A stretch of 64,000 nucleotides of DNA, from the NCBI GenBank assembly GCA_031310005.1, contig CM062385.1:930001-994000 (forward strand), written 5' to 3'. The translations under genes were made by a program, and so were the position numbers. The notes under the pieces are model-generated. The model saw only the letters and a program-made list of their open reading frames with translations, made no database searches and was not told the origin of the DNA. The stretch comes from Dactylellina haptotyla (lineage: Eukaryota > Ascomycota > Orbiliomycetes > Orbiliales > Orbiliaceae). Shown piece by piece: positions 34,415-48,600 of the stretch (within the stretch, counting starts at the first letter, position 1; each line of letters begins with the position of its first letter).

Positions 34415-35917
34415 TCTAGTTGATTAGGGGAGCTGTTCGCGGATGGGTGGTTATGTCATTACAGTTAGGTTGAAGGAATCTGGTTGGGTTCTTGATCTTT
34501 CTGATGATCGGTGTTAATGGAGTAATATTTTGTTACAATTTAAAAATTAAGTAGAGCTTCTGTATACGACTGAAGACTTTGTACTTTCTATCTCAATATA
34601 CTTTACTTTTAACTTGGGGGAATCATCTATCGTACACGATGCCTTTACACGTAGATTTGTGACACAATGTCGTTTCTGATCCGCCAATCACTGTTCGTGG
34701 ATAGGAAACAGCTGCATCCTCAGATGAAATCCAATGGACCATCACACAAGTAGATCACTCAAGTAGGAGATTGGAGACTGCTCTTTTCATATCCATATAG
34801 TTCCCCCGTACATTTATTTATCGTTAAGTTCGGTCCTAGTTTGTCACCGATCCCGATATGGTTCCGACTGACAGCCGTCGGTCTCACCCCGAGAGCTAGT
34901 TGCGAATAACACGCTAACAAACGCTAGTGCTAGTGGATTTCGAAGCTAGAATGTGTCGCATTCCGTCATAGACGTGCGTGGACTCAAAAGCAAGGGAGTT
35001 TGCTTTTGTAATTTTACGTCTTCGAGGTGTGTGTCACAGGACTGACCATTAGCGTGATAACTGCAAACTAGTCTCACTGATCAGTTTATAGTCTGTAATT
35101 CTGAGCCTATCTTGAACGGCCTCGACGGCATTCTGAACTGCCACCTGAGACAATATAATAAATATTATATTGGGATAATGTGACCATCCTTAATAAAGGG
35201 GTTGTGATAGTGTACTCTAGCTACTTAATATCTCGCTCTCGATGATTAAAATTAAAAAGATTCACCTGTGAATTAAGAAAGGGATATGAATGAGGATGAC
35301 AGTATAGGAAATCTGAATGTTGAATTGTCTAGAATCGATCTAGCTGTCCCCCTTGATATAGAGATTTGTACAAAGCAGAAAATTTTTAAGTTTAGACAAT
35401 AAAATATGTACCATGCTACTTAACAATCACAAGAAAAAAGTGGGAAAAAGGACACCATCTTCGCTCTCAACTCATGGACACGTAAATGCAGCAATATATT
35501 CAAGTGACAAAAAATGCATAAAAGAAAGATTCCTGTTGCCACCTCACGGTATCTCAGATAAGCCGACGATGCTCAGAAAAGACCGCAAACACTAAAAAAT
35601 GATAGTAAACGGAACAAATATATTTTGTCAAGTGAAATATGAATCATGGGTGAATTTTCTTCAAGATAACCGCTAGACAGATAGAGTAAACCCCCCCACA
35701 AACCGTATAAAAGCTTTCCCATAGTGCATAAGACAAAACTGGGAGCTGGTGAGAACATAACAAAAGTAAAACCGTGACAGCCACCCAGAAAGCTCCGACC
35801 CAAAAAAAAAAAGAAGACATAATGGAAAGCATTAAACCATGGCGTAAGATAAATTATAAATACGAGAAGATGAGTAGCTAAAGGATATATGTTGATCGAA
35901 CAATGACTTTCAATATT
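34415..35917. other. Gene-free spacer
   Basis: 1.5 kb between convergent genes, AT-rich, holding only 3' flanks. The minus-strand frames at 35573-35832 are hydrophobic by chance composition. Confidence 0.5.
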
Positions 35918-38900
35918 TTAGGCTTTGATTTTTGCAGGAGGTATAAGGCCCTTTGAGATTTCGATGCATTGACTGAGGAGTTTAGAAGCCTCTTGGAGCA
36001 ATTCCCATCTCATGTCGCCGAACATCTTTTGGAGAACGAGAAGAAGACCGAGGTTACGGTTTCGGTCCGTAATTTCTGTGAGTTCATCGGGGGAATTGCG
36101 GAGGCCGACTCTAACAAGATAGTTTCGCATATCACGGTGCCTGTCTTGTGAGGTTTGTGGAACATAGATTGGTGCCTGGAGGGGGCCATCCAAAGCAACA
36201 CCATATGCCCAAACAACTAGAGTTGCATAGTATAGAACCCATGGTCGATTGAGGAGATAGTCATCCCTAGCGACATAAGCGGTAGGGGCCCCAGAGCTAT
36301 CTTCGTGAGGCATCCCAGGGAGTAAGACCTGTCTTAAGAATTGGAGCGCATAGTAGACCGCATCCCTGGCCCTTGCGGTGTTCGCCCAGTCTTTCATTCG
36401 TTTGGATGCGAGAGTGGAGTCGTTTCCTCCGATAGATCTACCCAGCAAGCGTTTCGCACCAGCGTAAATTTGCAGGTCTACAATATCGACGTGCATGGCC
36501 ATATGAGCGAGATGGTGTAGGACTGTTCTGGACTCAAAGATGTTATCGTGCTCTACGTCGTCGTGAGCTGGCATAAAAAAGCCTCCGTCGTCGTGCGATC
36601 CACGCTCTGCAACAGGGATTTTGGATTGCAGGGACTTATCGAAGTCGGATCTCCACAGATCAAAGGCTCTCGTTAAAGCACCTCTCCACTTATCCTTTGC
36701 GCCGAGGGTTTGGCCAACTCCTAGCGAGCTAACTTGCAGGTCTCTCTGGTTCATATGCCAGCTCACGCTCAATAAACCGGCCATGATGATCGTCCTCCCA
36801 AAGGAGTTTGTGCGAACAGTTTGTCCGTTGAGGGTTCTCTTCAAGCCTTCCAAGAACATTGTCGGCTTCACACCATTGTTATACAAAGCCTGTTTGAGAC
36901 GTCCAACTTCCGCAGATGAAGTGGCGGTCCACAAAGCCTCATCACAGGGGAGCGCAAGTCTCATTTCGTGCGCGACCATTACTGCGGAATGTCCAAACAT
37001 TGTTGCGTGTACGGAATCGAGTACAAAAGCCGCAAAAGCTGCTCTCTTAGTCGCCTCGCTAACGATCCAATGATTCCACCACTCATCAGGTGTCGAAGCG
37101 CCGGAAGACTGGCCAGACGTGCTGTTACTGTTGCCGGATTTGTCCTCTCTAATGCTAGGTGGTGAGTCAAGAGCACAGCGGCCCTGGAGGGAACTGCCTC
37201 TTCGCATAAGGGTGAGGGTAGTGGCATGATGGATATGCGCCCTCTCATGGAGCTGTCTGGTTGAGTACATTTTCTCGTGTGTCTCAAGGAGAATTAAGGC
37301 CTGGAATATCCACAGTTTGGCGGGGGGTCGGAAATCTGAATGGTCGAATATCTGCCATCGCAAATTCATGGCAAGGACGCAAGACAGGTCGGCAGCGGCT
37401 GCAGACAATTGTGGAAATTGGATCCTGTCGACGCAAGCAGCACCAATTGCAATAATGGCAAGAAGAAGTATGTTTTGAGTTTTATCTGCAGCAAACGTCG
37501 GTCTGTGGAGGATGGGCAGCTGTGGGTGGAAATGCTGCCAGAAGAGGGCAATATACATTTGCATGGTGTTAAGACCCAAAACTCCGTCGTCATCTACATT
37601 AGGACCGCTGACCAACATATTTATGAGGGAGAAGTGAGACTGGCAGTGTTGCGGGATAGATGAATCTGGGTATTGGCCAATATCGTCGATAAGCTCGAGG
37701 CGTTTATGGTCGGAAAGCAGTGATTCTTGAGGAGGAGAAGGTGGCGCGATGATGCTGGTGACGGACATCGGATGATGATAAGGTGTACCGTAAAAGTTTT
37801 GCTGGGCGGGGAACACTGGATCTCCCAAATAGAGACCACTAAGGAATGGATTAGATCCATCGATGAAAGAAGCGGCCAGGTTTGCGGAACGGCCTGCTTG
37901 TGAAAAGCCAAAGGTGGAGTCTTCGAATAGCCAGGCTGCGAAATCGTCAGTAATCATGAATGGCGATCTGTTGTAGCCATCTCCGCCAAATACGGGAACT
38001 GAAAATTGAGTTGGATCTACAACGGCTTGTGTCACAGCACTCGCAGCGGAGGTCGCATTTCCAATGTTGTGGTCGGCAGAATTATTGCTGGCGGGTGGGG
38101 ATGTTACACCGAAATTCTGACCGGAGGGAGTTTGAGCCATGGTTGGAAAGCCTGGTGGCGGTAACGAGAAAGGCTGGAAGGCATTCTGTGGAATATAGCC
38201 ATTATGCATAGAGTGACCATGGCTGTAGGTACTGTTTACATTCTCGTTGGGGGTCTGGTTTGGCTGTCGCTGCTGCGGCGAGGGCAGGTAAGGATTTGCG
38301 GAATGCGGGGTTTGGGGTCCGTACGGCGATTGAAGGGAAAGACCGACGAGATTCGGGGCCGTGATATTGGTCTGAAGTTTGGGCCGAGTATACGCATTAT
38401 TGGTATTGGATTGGTTTTGACTATTCATCACCCCCATCCCATTGTACTGGGCCTCTCTGTTGACGGGCTGGGCACCAGGGTCTGCTTTCCTCGAAAGATC
38501 TATGCTTCCGCGGCGTGCGTTTGCGGTTGTCGGCGACATAACTGTGCCGCCCGGTCGTTGTTCATTGCGCATCCTCGTATTACTGGTATCATGGACCTGT
38601 GGTTTTCGTGCTTTCGATTTCGAGTCTCCTTGCTTCCCGGAGGTCGTGCTGGACCCGGACATTGTACTTGGCGATATCGCGGTCTTGACAGCAATACCCG
38701 GTGACGGAACCTCCTCCTTCATAGTCGTTCCGGAAGTATCCGGGGAAGACGATGCTTTGAAAATCGAATTTTTCCGCTCCTGCTTCACAGCTGGTCCGTT
38801 TGAAATTTGCATCATGTCCTTGCGCTGTAGTTGGGATCCTCGATTCGTATGTCGTTCCTGATGTCGTAAACATAAATCTTGTCGGACAAACGACCGCGTG

Positions 38901-39341
38901 CAGTCTGGATAACTGCAATGGTAGATCTGTTTGGGTTCATCTGGAATTTTGTAAAATCGCAGGATTAGCTACCATTATAGATATATAATTTCCCCCTTCC
39001 AAGACGAGACTTGACTTGTATCAGAGGCCGAGAGTGGAGGGCTAGCAAAGCTTACGGTTCAGTTGATGTCGGTATAGATGCTCCGCTCTAGAATATGACT
39101 TGCCACATCCTATGTGTGTACATTCGTATTTCTTATCCATGCCCTTCCGACTCCGTCTGCGTTTTCTTTTCAAAGGCGATGCAGAGCTCGGGTCGCCTGG
39201 TTGTAATGTAGCATCGATCATCTCCTTGTCGGAGCCCTCTTCTTCCATACCATCGCCGAGTGGGTCTTCAGAGTCTCTATCCTTTTCTCTACCTCTGTCT
39301 TCAGGCGGCGGGACCGCATGCTGGTACTGTGCTACTGCCAT
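35918..39341 (-). CDS. C2H2 zinc-finger plus fungal_trans transcription factor
   Basis: Nuclear regulator of 1,102 aa in two exons: 39341-39056 and 38940-35918 (115-nt intron). Near residues 77-130 are two adjacent C2H2 fingers. The first is CTHIGC...HLYRHQLNH, whose last His codon is created by the splice (C+AT). The second is CSYPDC...LCLRHQERH. A basic run (KRKRRRSRKG) just before them is a likely nuclear signal. Then come ~350 residues of Ser/Pro/Asn/Gln-rich low complexity. After these is a fungal-specific transcription factor middle-homology domain, starting near ALFWQHFHPQLPILHRPTF and running to about residue 900. This C2H2 plus fungal_trans arrangement is a known ascomycete class, but I cannot name the orthologue. 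The first in-frame ATG is used. The target genes are unknown. Confidence 0.9.
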
Positions 39342-42300
39342 TACTCCTGGTCGAAAGTATCCGTGTCCAAGCCAAATATCCTCCAACCGCTGATATCACA
39401 GCGCCTCCCTCCCGAAAGTCGCAGAAGGGCACCGGAATAATTCGCGCGTGTGTTTATATGATGGATATATATGGATCACAAAGAGCTAAAAGTTGGCTTC
39501 GATCCTCGTGGTCGAAAATGATATTCCAAACCGGTGTTGGAGCCGAGCGGTGTTCCGTAGCGAAAAGGTGAATAGTCCGCGTGGCGTCTACTCTACAACT
39601 AGGAAAGAAGAGAAATAAAAGAAAAAAGGCCCCGGACTTCGAATTGTCGGATAAAGACCGTTTCCCCTCCTTCGAAATGTAGCTCGCCCAGGTTCACGGA
39701 AAAGGATAAAATGTTCTCCCAAGTGGTTACACAAAAGGTTACAAGTGACAAAAGTTGGGGTTGGAAGACATGCGGGTTTTCTTTCGGCTGATTTTATTCA
39801 AACACCACCCATGTGACAAGATGCCAGAACTGGTCGATCGTCGAATACCTTTCTGAATGCTGGACTGAAGGCGCCGCGCTATTTGATGTTGTAATTTCTC
39901 CGGGTTTGTGGAGAGGAATGGACGAGGGTTGAGAAAAACAGAGGTCAGAAGCAAGGGAGAGAGGGGTGTTAATAAGGTATTGGCTGATGTGACTGAGGCT
40001 CCGTGCGCTCAAAGCGGAGAAGTATCAACAATCCAAGAATATGCTAAAGTGGTACCGGGAATTGGGATTCAGATAGCGCTACACAAGATGGCAGAGACGC
40101 CGAGACGGTATCCGAGTGGTGAAAGGGGTTTGGAAGTGTCGATTGGGAGAGTAATTGCTATGTCCGGTTCAGAGAAAAGGATCTGAGGCGGGTGCGCATG
40201 CATGTATTGTTAGCGGAAGGGAAAAAGGTCGAACGAGCCGGGAAAATCGCCTAAGGAAACGAGGAAGAAAGGAAAAAAGATCCCAAAGAATTCGATGCCA
40301 GAGAAACGTGGAGAAGGTATCACCAGAGAAGAATGGGGAAAATTACAGTCGAGGAATGGAAAGAGATCGAGAGACCCCAGGCCTTAGGTAATGCAAGTGG
40401 CAGTGAGTGTGTCGAGTATCAAGAATCGAAAGCGACCTGCCTCAGTGGTACCTCGGTGGCGAGAGGAAAAACGAAATATGAAGGAAAAGAAAAGGGTTGG
40501 GATCAGAAAAAGGGCAAAGAAAATGAATTGCAAAGCAACACCTCGTTGCATCTACATCGATAGGGAAATATCAAAAAAAAATTAATACAGTGCAGCAGAT
40601 AGAGAGGGAAAATGTTTTTCTGGGCGTACAGAACTTGTTATACCGGCTGGGGAAATCTACACCGCTGCTGCGTGACAGACAGGTGACCCAGTAAAGCAAG
40701 CAAGGACGAGCGACTTGAAAAAGAAACGGGGCACACCTCTTTCTTGCTTACTTTCTTTTTCCTTATTATTGCTATTATTTTATTTTTTTGTGACCTGCTT
40801 CGAAACTAGACAGAAAAAAAATAAAATTTTTAACTAAGAGGGGAGGGGGCAAATAAGAGAACGGGGCTTTGAATTGCTATTACAGGTGGCCCATCCCGCT
40901 TTAATCGCTCGGAAAGTGAAAGTGAGATGGCCTTTGAACTTTGTCGCGAAGAGGAAAAAGGAATAAGGGTGCACATGGGCATGGCGCCAGGGAAGTTTGA
41001 CTGGGACCGGGGCAATGAGACAGACCAGCGAAGTAAAGCAAAGCAGAAGGTTCCAAAGCACTCCTCCAGATGGTCTGATATATGATATGCAGCTTGAGCC
41101 AAAAACCAACCGTCGAAGAGAAACTCACCATACAGGGACCTACAATGGATATTCCGTCGGTTCACAGACAAAGGAGAGAGCGGTTGATGAACAACGGCAG
41201 AAGTACACACATGTACGTATGTATTTTGCTTTGGAGGCCGTATTGCAGGAGGTACCGAGACTTCTGCGTTGCAAAAAGTCCTGAATCGGCATTTAGTTAC
41301 GAACTCACAATGAGTAGCGCATTGGTGTTATGACAAAATACATGGCCACGAGGAGAAGACTTCCGGAAGGTCGTCTGCAGATTTCCAACCCTAAGGATCT
41401 TGGGTTTATAATTGGATCAAGAAAATGCGGAGAAGCTCTCACCAGTCAGGGAAAAAAACCTCGGTGCTATGATATGCAGCTCAGTTAAGTTGGGCTCATT
41501 TCTCAACAGAGTGTGCCTGCGCGGCACAAGCACAAAACGGCGGCAGGCCAGGCCGCCAGAATTTTGTCCCCAAAGAGATAGCCGAAGACCTAACACCATC
41601 CCTGGGCGGGACGATGGGTTCGGGGCTTGGGCTGACCGAGGTTCGAGATCGGAACGGGTCTGAGGGAGTCGAACAGGAAGGTGGTTCTGTCAGCGAGACG
41701 GGCCCTCATTTTCCGGCTTCTAGAAAAAAATATGTCAAGATGGATCTATTAAAATTACAAAGCGCAACCGGTAGTTAACCCGCAATTTGAACAGGCAGGA
41801 GAGCATCGACCTCTTCCGTATTGACGTTAAAAAGAATTGCTATCGCTATTGTAGTAAGGTTGAAGCTTTCTTCCAGCCAGGGAGGCATGACGGTGCAGCC
41901 CACTTCGATGAGACCTTGGCCCGCACTCATCCATTCCCGCAGATGGTTCAGGTCTTAGAAACTAAGCTCGTCTTCCGAAACAGCTATAACCCTCGATGGG
42001 GAAAGGATTATGCCTCGTCCCGCGACAGTATTCTGATCCAAGCTTTCAGAGCTTTGGTCAGGTAAATCCAGCCCCAAACCCTCATAAGCTGAAAGTTACT
42101 TTTGAGAGTACCGGCGCCCTGATGCAATAAATCATCCCATTTGCAGCGATGTTGCCCACCAATGAACTGGACCTTTTTTTTTTTTTTTTCAAGATGTCTT
42201 GATATTAAATGGGTCAAGGTGGAGTCCATCGAATTGAAAATTTTTTATTTTATTTTTTCCAGACTTCTCTTTGTTACGCAGGGCCGGCTTCCCGCCAAAG

Positions 42301-45300
42301 AAAAACCCCTAAGCCTTTGCCCCAACCACAGCAGTCACGGCGGCCAATAAATTTTGGGCCGAAATCTCTTCGACGTGCACGGAAATTCTGCAACTTCAGA
42401 AAGCCATCCCGTCTGCTTGGATGTGTGGTTGGGTACCAGTACTTTCTGGTGCATTCATTCGCCCGCGAAGCGGAGGTACATCTATTTTCACTCACATGCA
42501 TTTGCGCGGCATTGTCTCAATACCACCATAAGATTTTGCATGCAGATGGCAAGATTCATCTTCTATCTCAACCCTCCCGAAAAATTATTCGATTGAATCG
42601 AGTCAAACTCTCAGCGAAGATCTGCGTATGTGACTTATTTTACCCGCGAAACGACCCTCGCAAAGGAAGCATGCAAGACATGGCGCACGTTGATCCGTGA
42701 CCCAGAAATTAGTTCCTGCTCGGGCCTCCTCGTCGTCCTCCACCGCATGTAGCTGAGCGGATCTTATCTGGATATTGGATTGTTCTGTCGGATTAACTGG
42801 ATGTCGTCCGCGCCCTTCTGGTTGAAACCCTTCCCGTCCGACAAGGAGAAGAATACGATTCCCAGGAATTACACGTTGACACGCTACTCCATCGAACGTT
42901 CAGGTCCAAAGCTCCTCCCTTGCGATCCCTTGCACAGTAAGGATCTAGGGACCGCGTATTTTGGCAAATGCCTGTTGCAGCGATGGGGAATGGTTGAACG
43001 TGCAGATGGTAAGCCTGGCAGGTTCCGGTCGTTCGTGTATTCTGCGAAGTAGTGTTACTTGGCAGCATGGAGTCCTGGGCGTCACGAGGAGGTTGAGCAC
43101 AGCTTGCATTTCAAACGAACGCCACACACCACACCCACTCGAAGCTTTCTCCCTTGGTGATGCATGACCCCGCACTAAGACGTCCTAGCGACATTAAGGG
43201 TGTCGTTTCTTTGATATTCCTCGGGACCACATCGAGAGCGGATGTGGACGCGGAAGGAGCACAATAATGTGAGAGGAAGAGGCTGAAGACACCGCTTTGG
43301 AATTCAGATGTCCGAATAGAAAAAAGCAATTCCAACGGTTCGTCTATTTTGTAGTCGCCGAGCTGCACAAGACGTCGTAGTTCATTCAGGACTCTTCGAT
43401 CCGCACACTACAAACCCGAAAGTGATGCACCCGAGTTCCAGAGTAACGCATTTTTCACCTCCCTCCGAACCGAACTCGTTTCTGACCCGTATATTCGGCC
43501 AAAACAAATCGCTCGTCGGCTGTTTGGCCTGCGTAGGAGTTCTGCGAGTGGGGGTCCATGAATGTGGGAGTGGGGGCCGCAAACCCGAATCCTCCCCTTG
43601 AAAATATTTTGCCTAAATGCGCGATTTCAACCTTAAAACCGTAGTCTCTAGCCCCCTAGAATCCGCTTTTAATTTTCACGCGCTTCCCGTGCTTTTAAAG
43701 TGTAGAATTTCAGCTTGGAAACAAATCAGTTTCCTGGCAGCCTCGATTGTCGACCAGATTCTTTTCCATGATGCTCAAATTGCGCACCACAAGGTCGGTT
43801 CCTGTCCTCGCTCCCCAGAGCGAAATTACCGAAGCTTGCCCGGCATTTACGGGGAACTTAACGCCAATCAAACGGCTTGAATTTGCCAATCTGCTATGAG
43901 ACGGGTGCATGGGAATATCATATCCCTTTCCTGCCCAAGGTCGCATTCTCCTACCCCGGACCCAATTCATGTTTAAAATGAAGCGGGCGAGCTGGGGGGT
44001 TAGCGGTTTATCAAATTGGTGGCGCACAAGCAAGCCAACCATCTTGCTGGAAATTCCGGCTTTCGCTTAGGCCCTCCAGTCAAACGGCACCCTTTTTCAT
44101 CAAAAATAAGAAATTACGACAGACTGTGAAGCAAGAACTTCCTGGACCCTAGCTCCAAAAAGCATAGTCTAAATCGCAGCCCAGAACCTGGAAGCCGTCA
44201 AGATGGTCGGTCGTCTCCGAGGATTCGGTTGTGATCCGTCGTCTTCCTCGTTTCCCCCACTTTTTTGTGGAGTTTCCAAGCTCCCTGACAAGATCAGGTA
44301 TCACCATTTTTTGTGAAATATGTAAGGTACGTATTGTCACTACTGCATGGACCCATCTATGGTGGAAGCCTACGCTATCAATCAACCTCGAAAAAGGCGG
44401 CGGCGCAACATCGAAAGGGCGTCAGGCACGCCTCATCTGAAACTTCGTATCATTCGGTTCCCTTGGTACAAGGTTCCTCTGCATATGTTAAACGTAATCG
44501 GCCACCTTCTCATTGGAGGAGATGATAACTTGGAGAAACATTGATCCCATGTCTTGGGAACCTAAACATCGAAAAACCCAATCTGCTGGCTCGTGTGCTA
44601 ACTTGGCTGACATGCAGAGTGAAAAGGTTTTCCGTCGTCACTTTTGATGTTCAAATAAAACCTACCCCGTGGAGATGAAAAAAATTTCAAAGCACAGCCC
44701 GCCCTCTGCACGTGTCTGAATTCTCAACCCTCCTATTCGTTCATGTCCGCCGATTTCGCTGTACTGCTCGCGTGAGAAATCCCTTCGTAGGGACTAGCCT
44801 TCCATGTATTGCGAATCACTTGTGGGTCCTTTGCGGATGCTGCCTTATTCATATTATTACAAGTTCATGAAGACGATATTGGGGTTGATCTTAAGTAACA
44901 GCTTCTCCTCGGTGCCACATTGATCCGTGACGAAGCCAAGCTTACGCTAGATCGATTTCCAGTAAGCTAAGGTAATTTTTTACTATATATCCTTCTAGAC
45001 TAGCTCTACCAAATTGCATATTAGGAATAAAGTAATGTATTCATTTGCTCATTCTCTCTCTTGTCCAGGTTGTGGGCAAAGTAAACGGCGTCTATAACAA
45101 TGATTGCTCCAACGCCAAGGCGTGATGAGGTAGTTTCGGATATGTGCGACACAGAAAATTAATTGCATATGCCCCATCTGATATTCGATTTCTGACAGCG
45201 CAAAGAGTTACTTAAAACGATTTCTCGACGCACCCCTGCAGCTTGATTCCGTGTCCGAATTTCTTCCTTGGAGGACTTCCGGGCCCTAGTATTAAACTGA

Positions 45301-45642
45301 AGTTCCAGTTTTCGGATGATCTCGAGACGATCCATCCGAAATCGATTTCTAGGTTTGACCATGTGGCAAATAATTAAAATATCGAGACATTTTATGACAT
45401 GGTTGGGGGTTATCGGACTAAAACATCGAGACCGTGATTCTTCGAGTTGCTCGATTGAGTATATGTATAATTTACATTATGTGTGTTACAATAGAAATAT
45501 TGACATCAGTGCGCTAAACCTAAGCCAACATGCGCCGAGACCAGGAAATGCAAGGCACAATCAGATATTATCCGCAGGGCCCGAGCCAAGGTAATACAAA
45601 AGAAAAGTACAGGATTCTGTGGGGGGTTTCAAGGTGTCAAGT
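39342..45642. other. Long gene-free spacer
   Basis: About 6.3 kb between the C2H2 factor (start on the left) and the 3' end of the NRPS. The first kilobase is the promoter and 5' leader of the factor. No open frame over 126 codons, no recognisable domain, and no convincing splice-joined model was found. Poly-T/poly-A runs occur (for example around 42173-42190). Confidence 0.45.
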
Positions 45643-48600
45643 TTAGGTAAACGTCACCAAAGCATTTCTTATATCATCAGCAATATTTTTTAGGTCAACC
45701 TGATTAAGATATCCCCCGGCAGCAAATAATCCAACATCGATAAATCCGTCTCGTGAGGCCATTTCGAGATCCAAATTCGTCTATAAATAGTGATTAGATA
45801 AGATGTATCATTAGAAGCAGATAGGGAAATAGACTTACCTGAATGATAGATTGGCTGGAACGTAGCGATTCTGGTATTGAGAACTCTCTGGCAACTGGTC
45901 TCCCTACTGCAAGGTCAAACCTATCAAATAAACCGCCATTCCTGCCATTTCCGTCTAGACTGTCTTCTTTCAGAAAATTCACGAAGCTATCAATCCGGAT
46001 GCCAGCCCACTTGTGAATATCTAATAAATTCGTACTGGCCGCATCCCCCATGCTAATTTCTAACATGTCTTCTTGAACTTGTTTTGCAAGAATAAGCAGA
46101 GAAGACGAAGAAGCATTCTTCACCATCAAAGGTACCATGTTCAAGGTTGGTGTTGTTTGCGGTGCTCCCGTGCTATCATCAGCCAGATGGCGATTGGACA
46201 AGTATACACCAAATACAGGATTTTCGTTCTTCACAATCCCTGACAGAACTTGTGCAAAACAAGCTATACTGAGGGAGTGTAGCGAGATACCATGTTTGCG
46301 ACATGTGGCATCGATCTTTGAACTATCAGGAACATGTTTTTCTTGGTACAGCTCAACCCGCTCAGTAATATTGAGTTTCGCCTGCTGAGGAAGTAGTGTT
46401 GACGATGCGTTTGTGAAATATTTAGTCCAGAATTGCTCCATCTCAGGTTTCGAGGACGCGACTATTGGCTTTGTTGGAATTGGCAAGTTCACATCCTCGT
46501 TCTGATAGATATCCGATAGCTGTGAGAGGAGCGTGGGAAGTGTGAATGCATCATAAAGGGCATGATGAAGAGTAATGAAGATATAAGATTCTTTTCTTGC
46601 GCTTACTAAGTGGACCCGGATCGAAGGTATGCTCATATCATATGTTCGGGCTTGCTCCTCTTTGTTTATATCTTCGAGATGGTGTTTGGCAACTAGCTCC
46701 GAGTCAAAATATGTTGATCTAAAGCTTGGAGCTGCCGATTTGTGGACAACTTGATAAACCTCGTCGCCTTCCGAGATAAAAGTCGTTCGTAGGATCGGGT
46801 TGCTCGAAATTATTTTCTCCACAGAACGCTTTAGTCTCGGCGATCGTAATGACTCTGCCGCTTTGAATAAAAATGTGGGCAAGAATATTTGCCCTTGGGA
46901 CGACTCCCAAGCTTTGATTAGGAATGTCTGACCTGCCGTTGCAGTAGATATGTCCTCCACATCTTCTCTTCTAAGGCGTGCCAGTGAGACCAATTTGTCA
47001 AATTGAGAAGCTGGTATTTCCGCTTGAATGGTTGGCTGTAGAGATTTGATAGGTTTCTGCTGCTTCTTGACTAGGAGTAGGCATATCTTTTTCACTGTTG
47101 ATGCCTTCATAATCTCGCTGACTGCAATAAAGATAGCCTTCTTTCGTAGCTTTGATGCTAAACGAATGGCTGATATTGAATCGATGCCGAGGTAGAAGAT
47201 TGAGGTTCCAGGTTTGATCTCTGTTTCATTTACTTTGGAAACCACGCTGACTGCGCTGATGACTTGTGCCTCCAACTGTTTGTAGTCGGCGGAATCCGTA
47301 CTAGGGTCATCTTCGGGGACCTCCGTAACCTGTTGCTGTTGGCTTTGAAAACGCTCTCGCATACGAGTGCTGATTTCATAGCCCGAGAACTCTTGGTATT
47401 TGGTTGTTGGCTGTGCAATAATCTTCTGAAGGATTGAGTCAAGGTTTATGAGGGTGGTATGCGCTTCTTCCGCAGACATTACGCTATTCAATGTTGATAT
47501 CCTCCATTTGAGATTATTGTTGGTCACTTCGATCTCAACAGCGATTGCATACTATGAAGTTCTATTGTCAGTATCTTTTAGATTTTGGAATTAGTGAGAT
47601 CCTACCTCAATCCGAGATGCTCCACCAACAGACTTCCACATTTTCTCCTCAGTATCGATTTGCCTATGCTTCTGGTATATAAACAGAGTATCAAAAATCC
47701 GCTGTCCTTGTTCGCACACTTGTTTCTGGATTTCTCGGAGCGAAACAAATTGGTGCTCCAAACTCTTGGAGTAGTTGCGCTGCATCAACTCGAGAGTATC
47801 ACTGGCCGTTCCGTGAAGGATGGCACGCACGGGTATCGTATTCATCGTTGGAAACATGTACTCTTCCGACTCCTCAGTCTCCCTACCGGAGATAACGGTT
47901 CCGAATATGACATCATCCTGAGCCAAGATATCAGAGAGCAAGAAGCCCCAGCAGGCTTGACCTAAAACAGACTCTGAGATACGCTGGTCTCTACAGAATC
48001 GAGTAAAATCTTGAGCCGAAACTTTCGATTCACTTTCTGCTCTCCAGATGTCTTCATCAAGACCTTCTAATGACAGCTTCCGAGTTGTCGCATTTGACAA
48101 AAGCTGTGTCCAGAAACGCATGGTACTATTTTTGTCCATATTTAGAGTCCTGCTTAGGAATGGCTTGTAGTCAGGACGGATGATACCGTGCCCATTATAC
48201 TCTCGGATGATGTCCCCAAGAAGCATCCCCATCGAGTGGCCATCGTAAAGAGCATGTGATATGGATAGAACCATAAGATTTCGCTTCTCGCTGCGTATGA
48301 TACCGAGTGAAAGTGGGGCTTTCCTCGATTTATGACTGGCGATAAGCTCGTCTACTCTCCCAGATTCATGCTCACTCTGTGTCTCAATGATATCCCATTC
48401 TATAGAGATATCCTTCCAAACAACTTGAATATAGTCAGCTGACATGTTCAGTTCGAGCTCGTGTGACTCTTCAAAGGTTGTTCGCAGAATGGGGTTTTTC
48501 GTGATGACCCTAGACCAGGCTGCCTGGAGTCTCTCGATATTGATGCTATTGCTGAGTTCCAAAACGTCATGATTGAAATATAAAGTGAAGTCAGAGCCTA

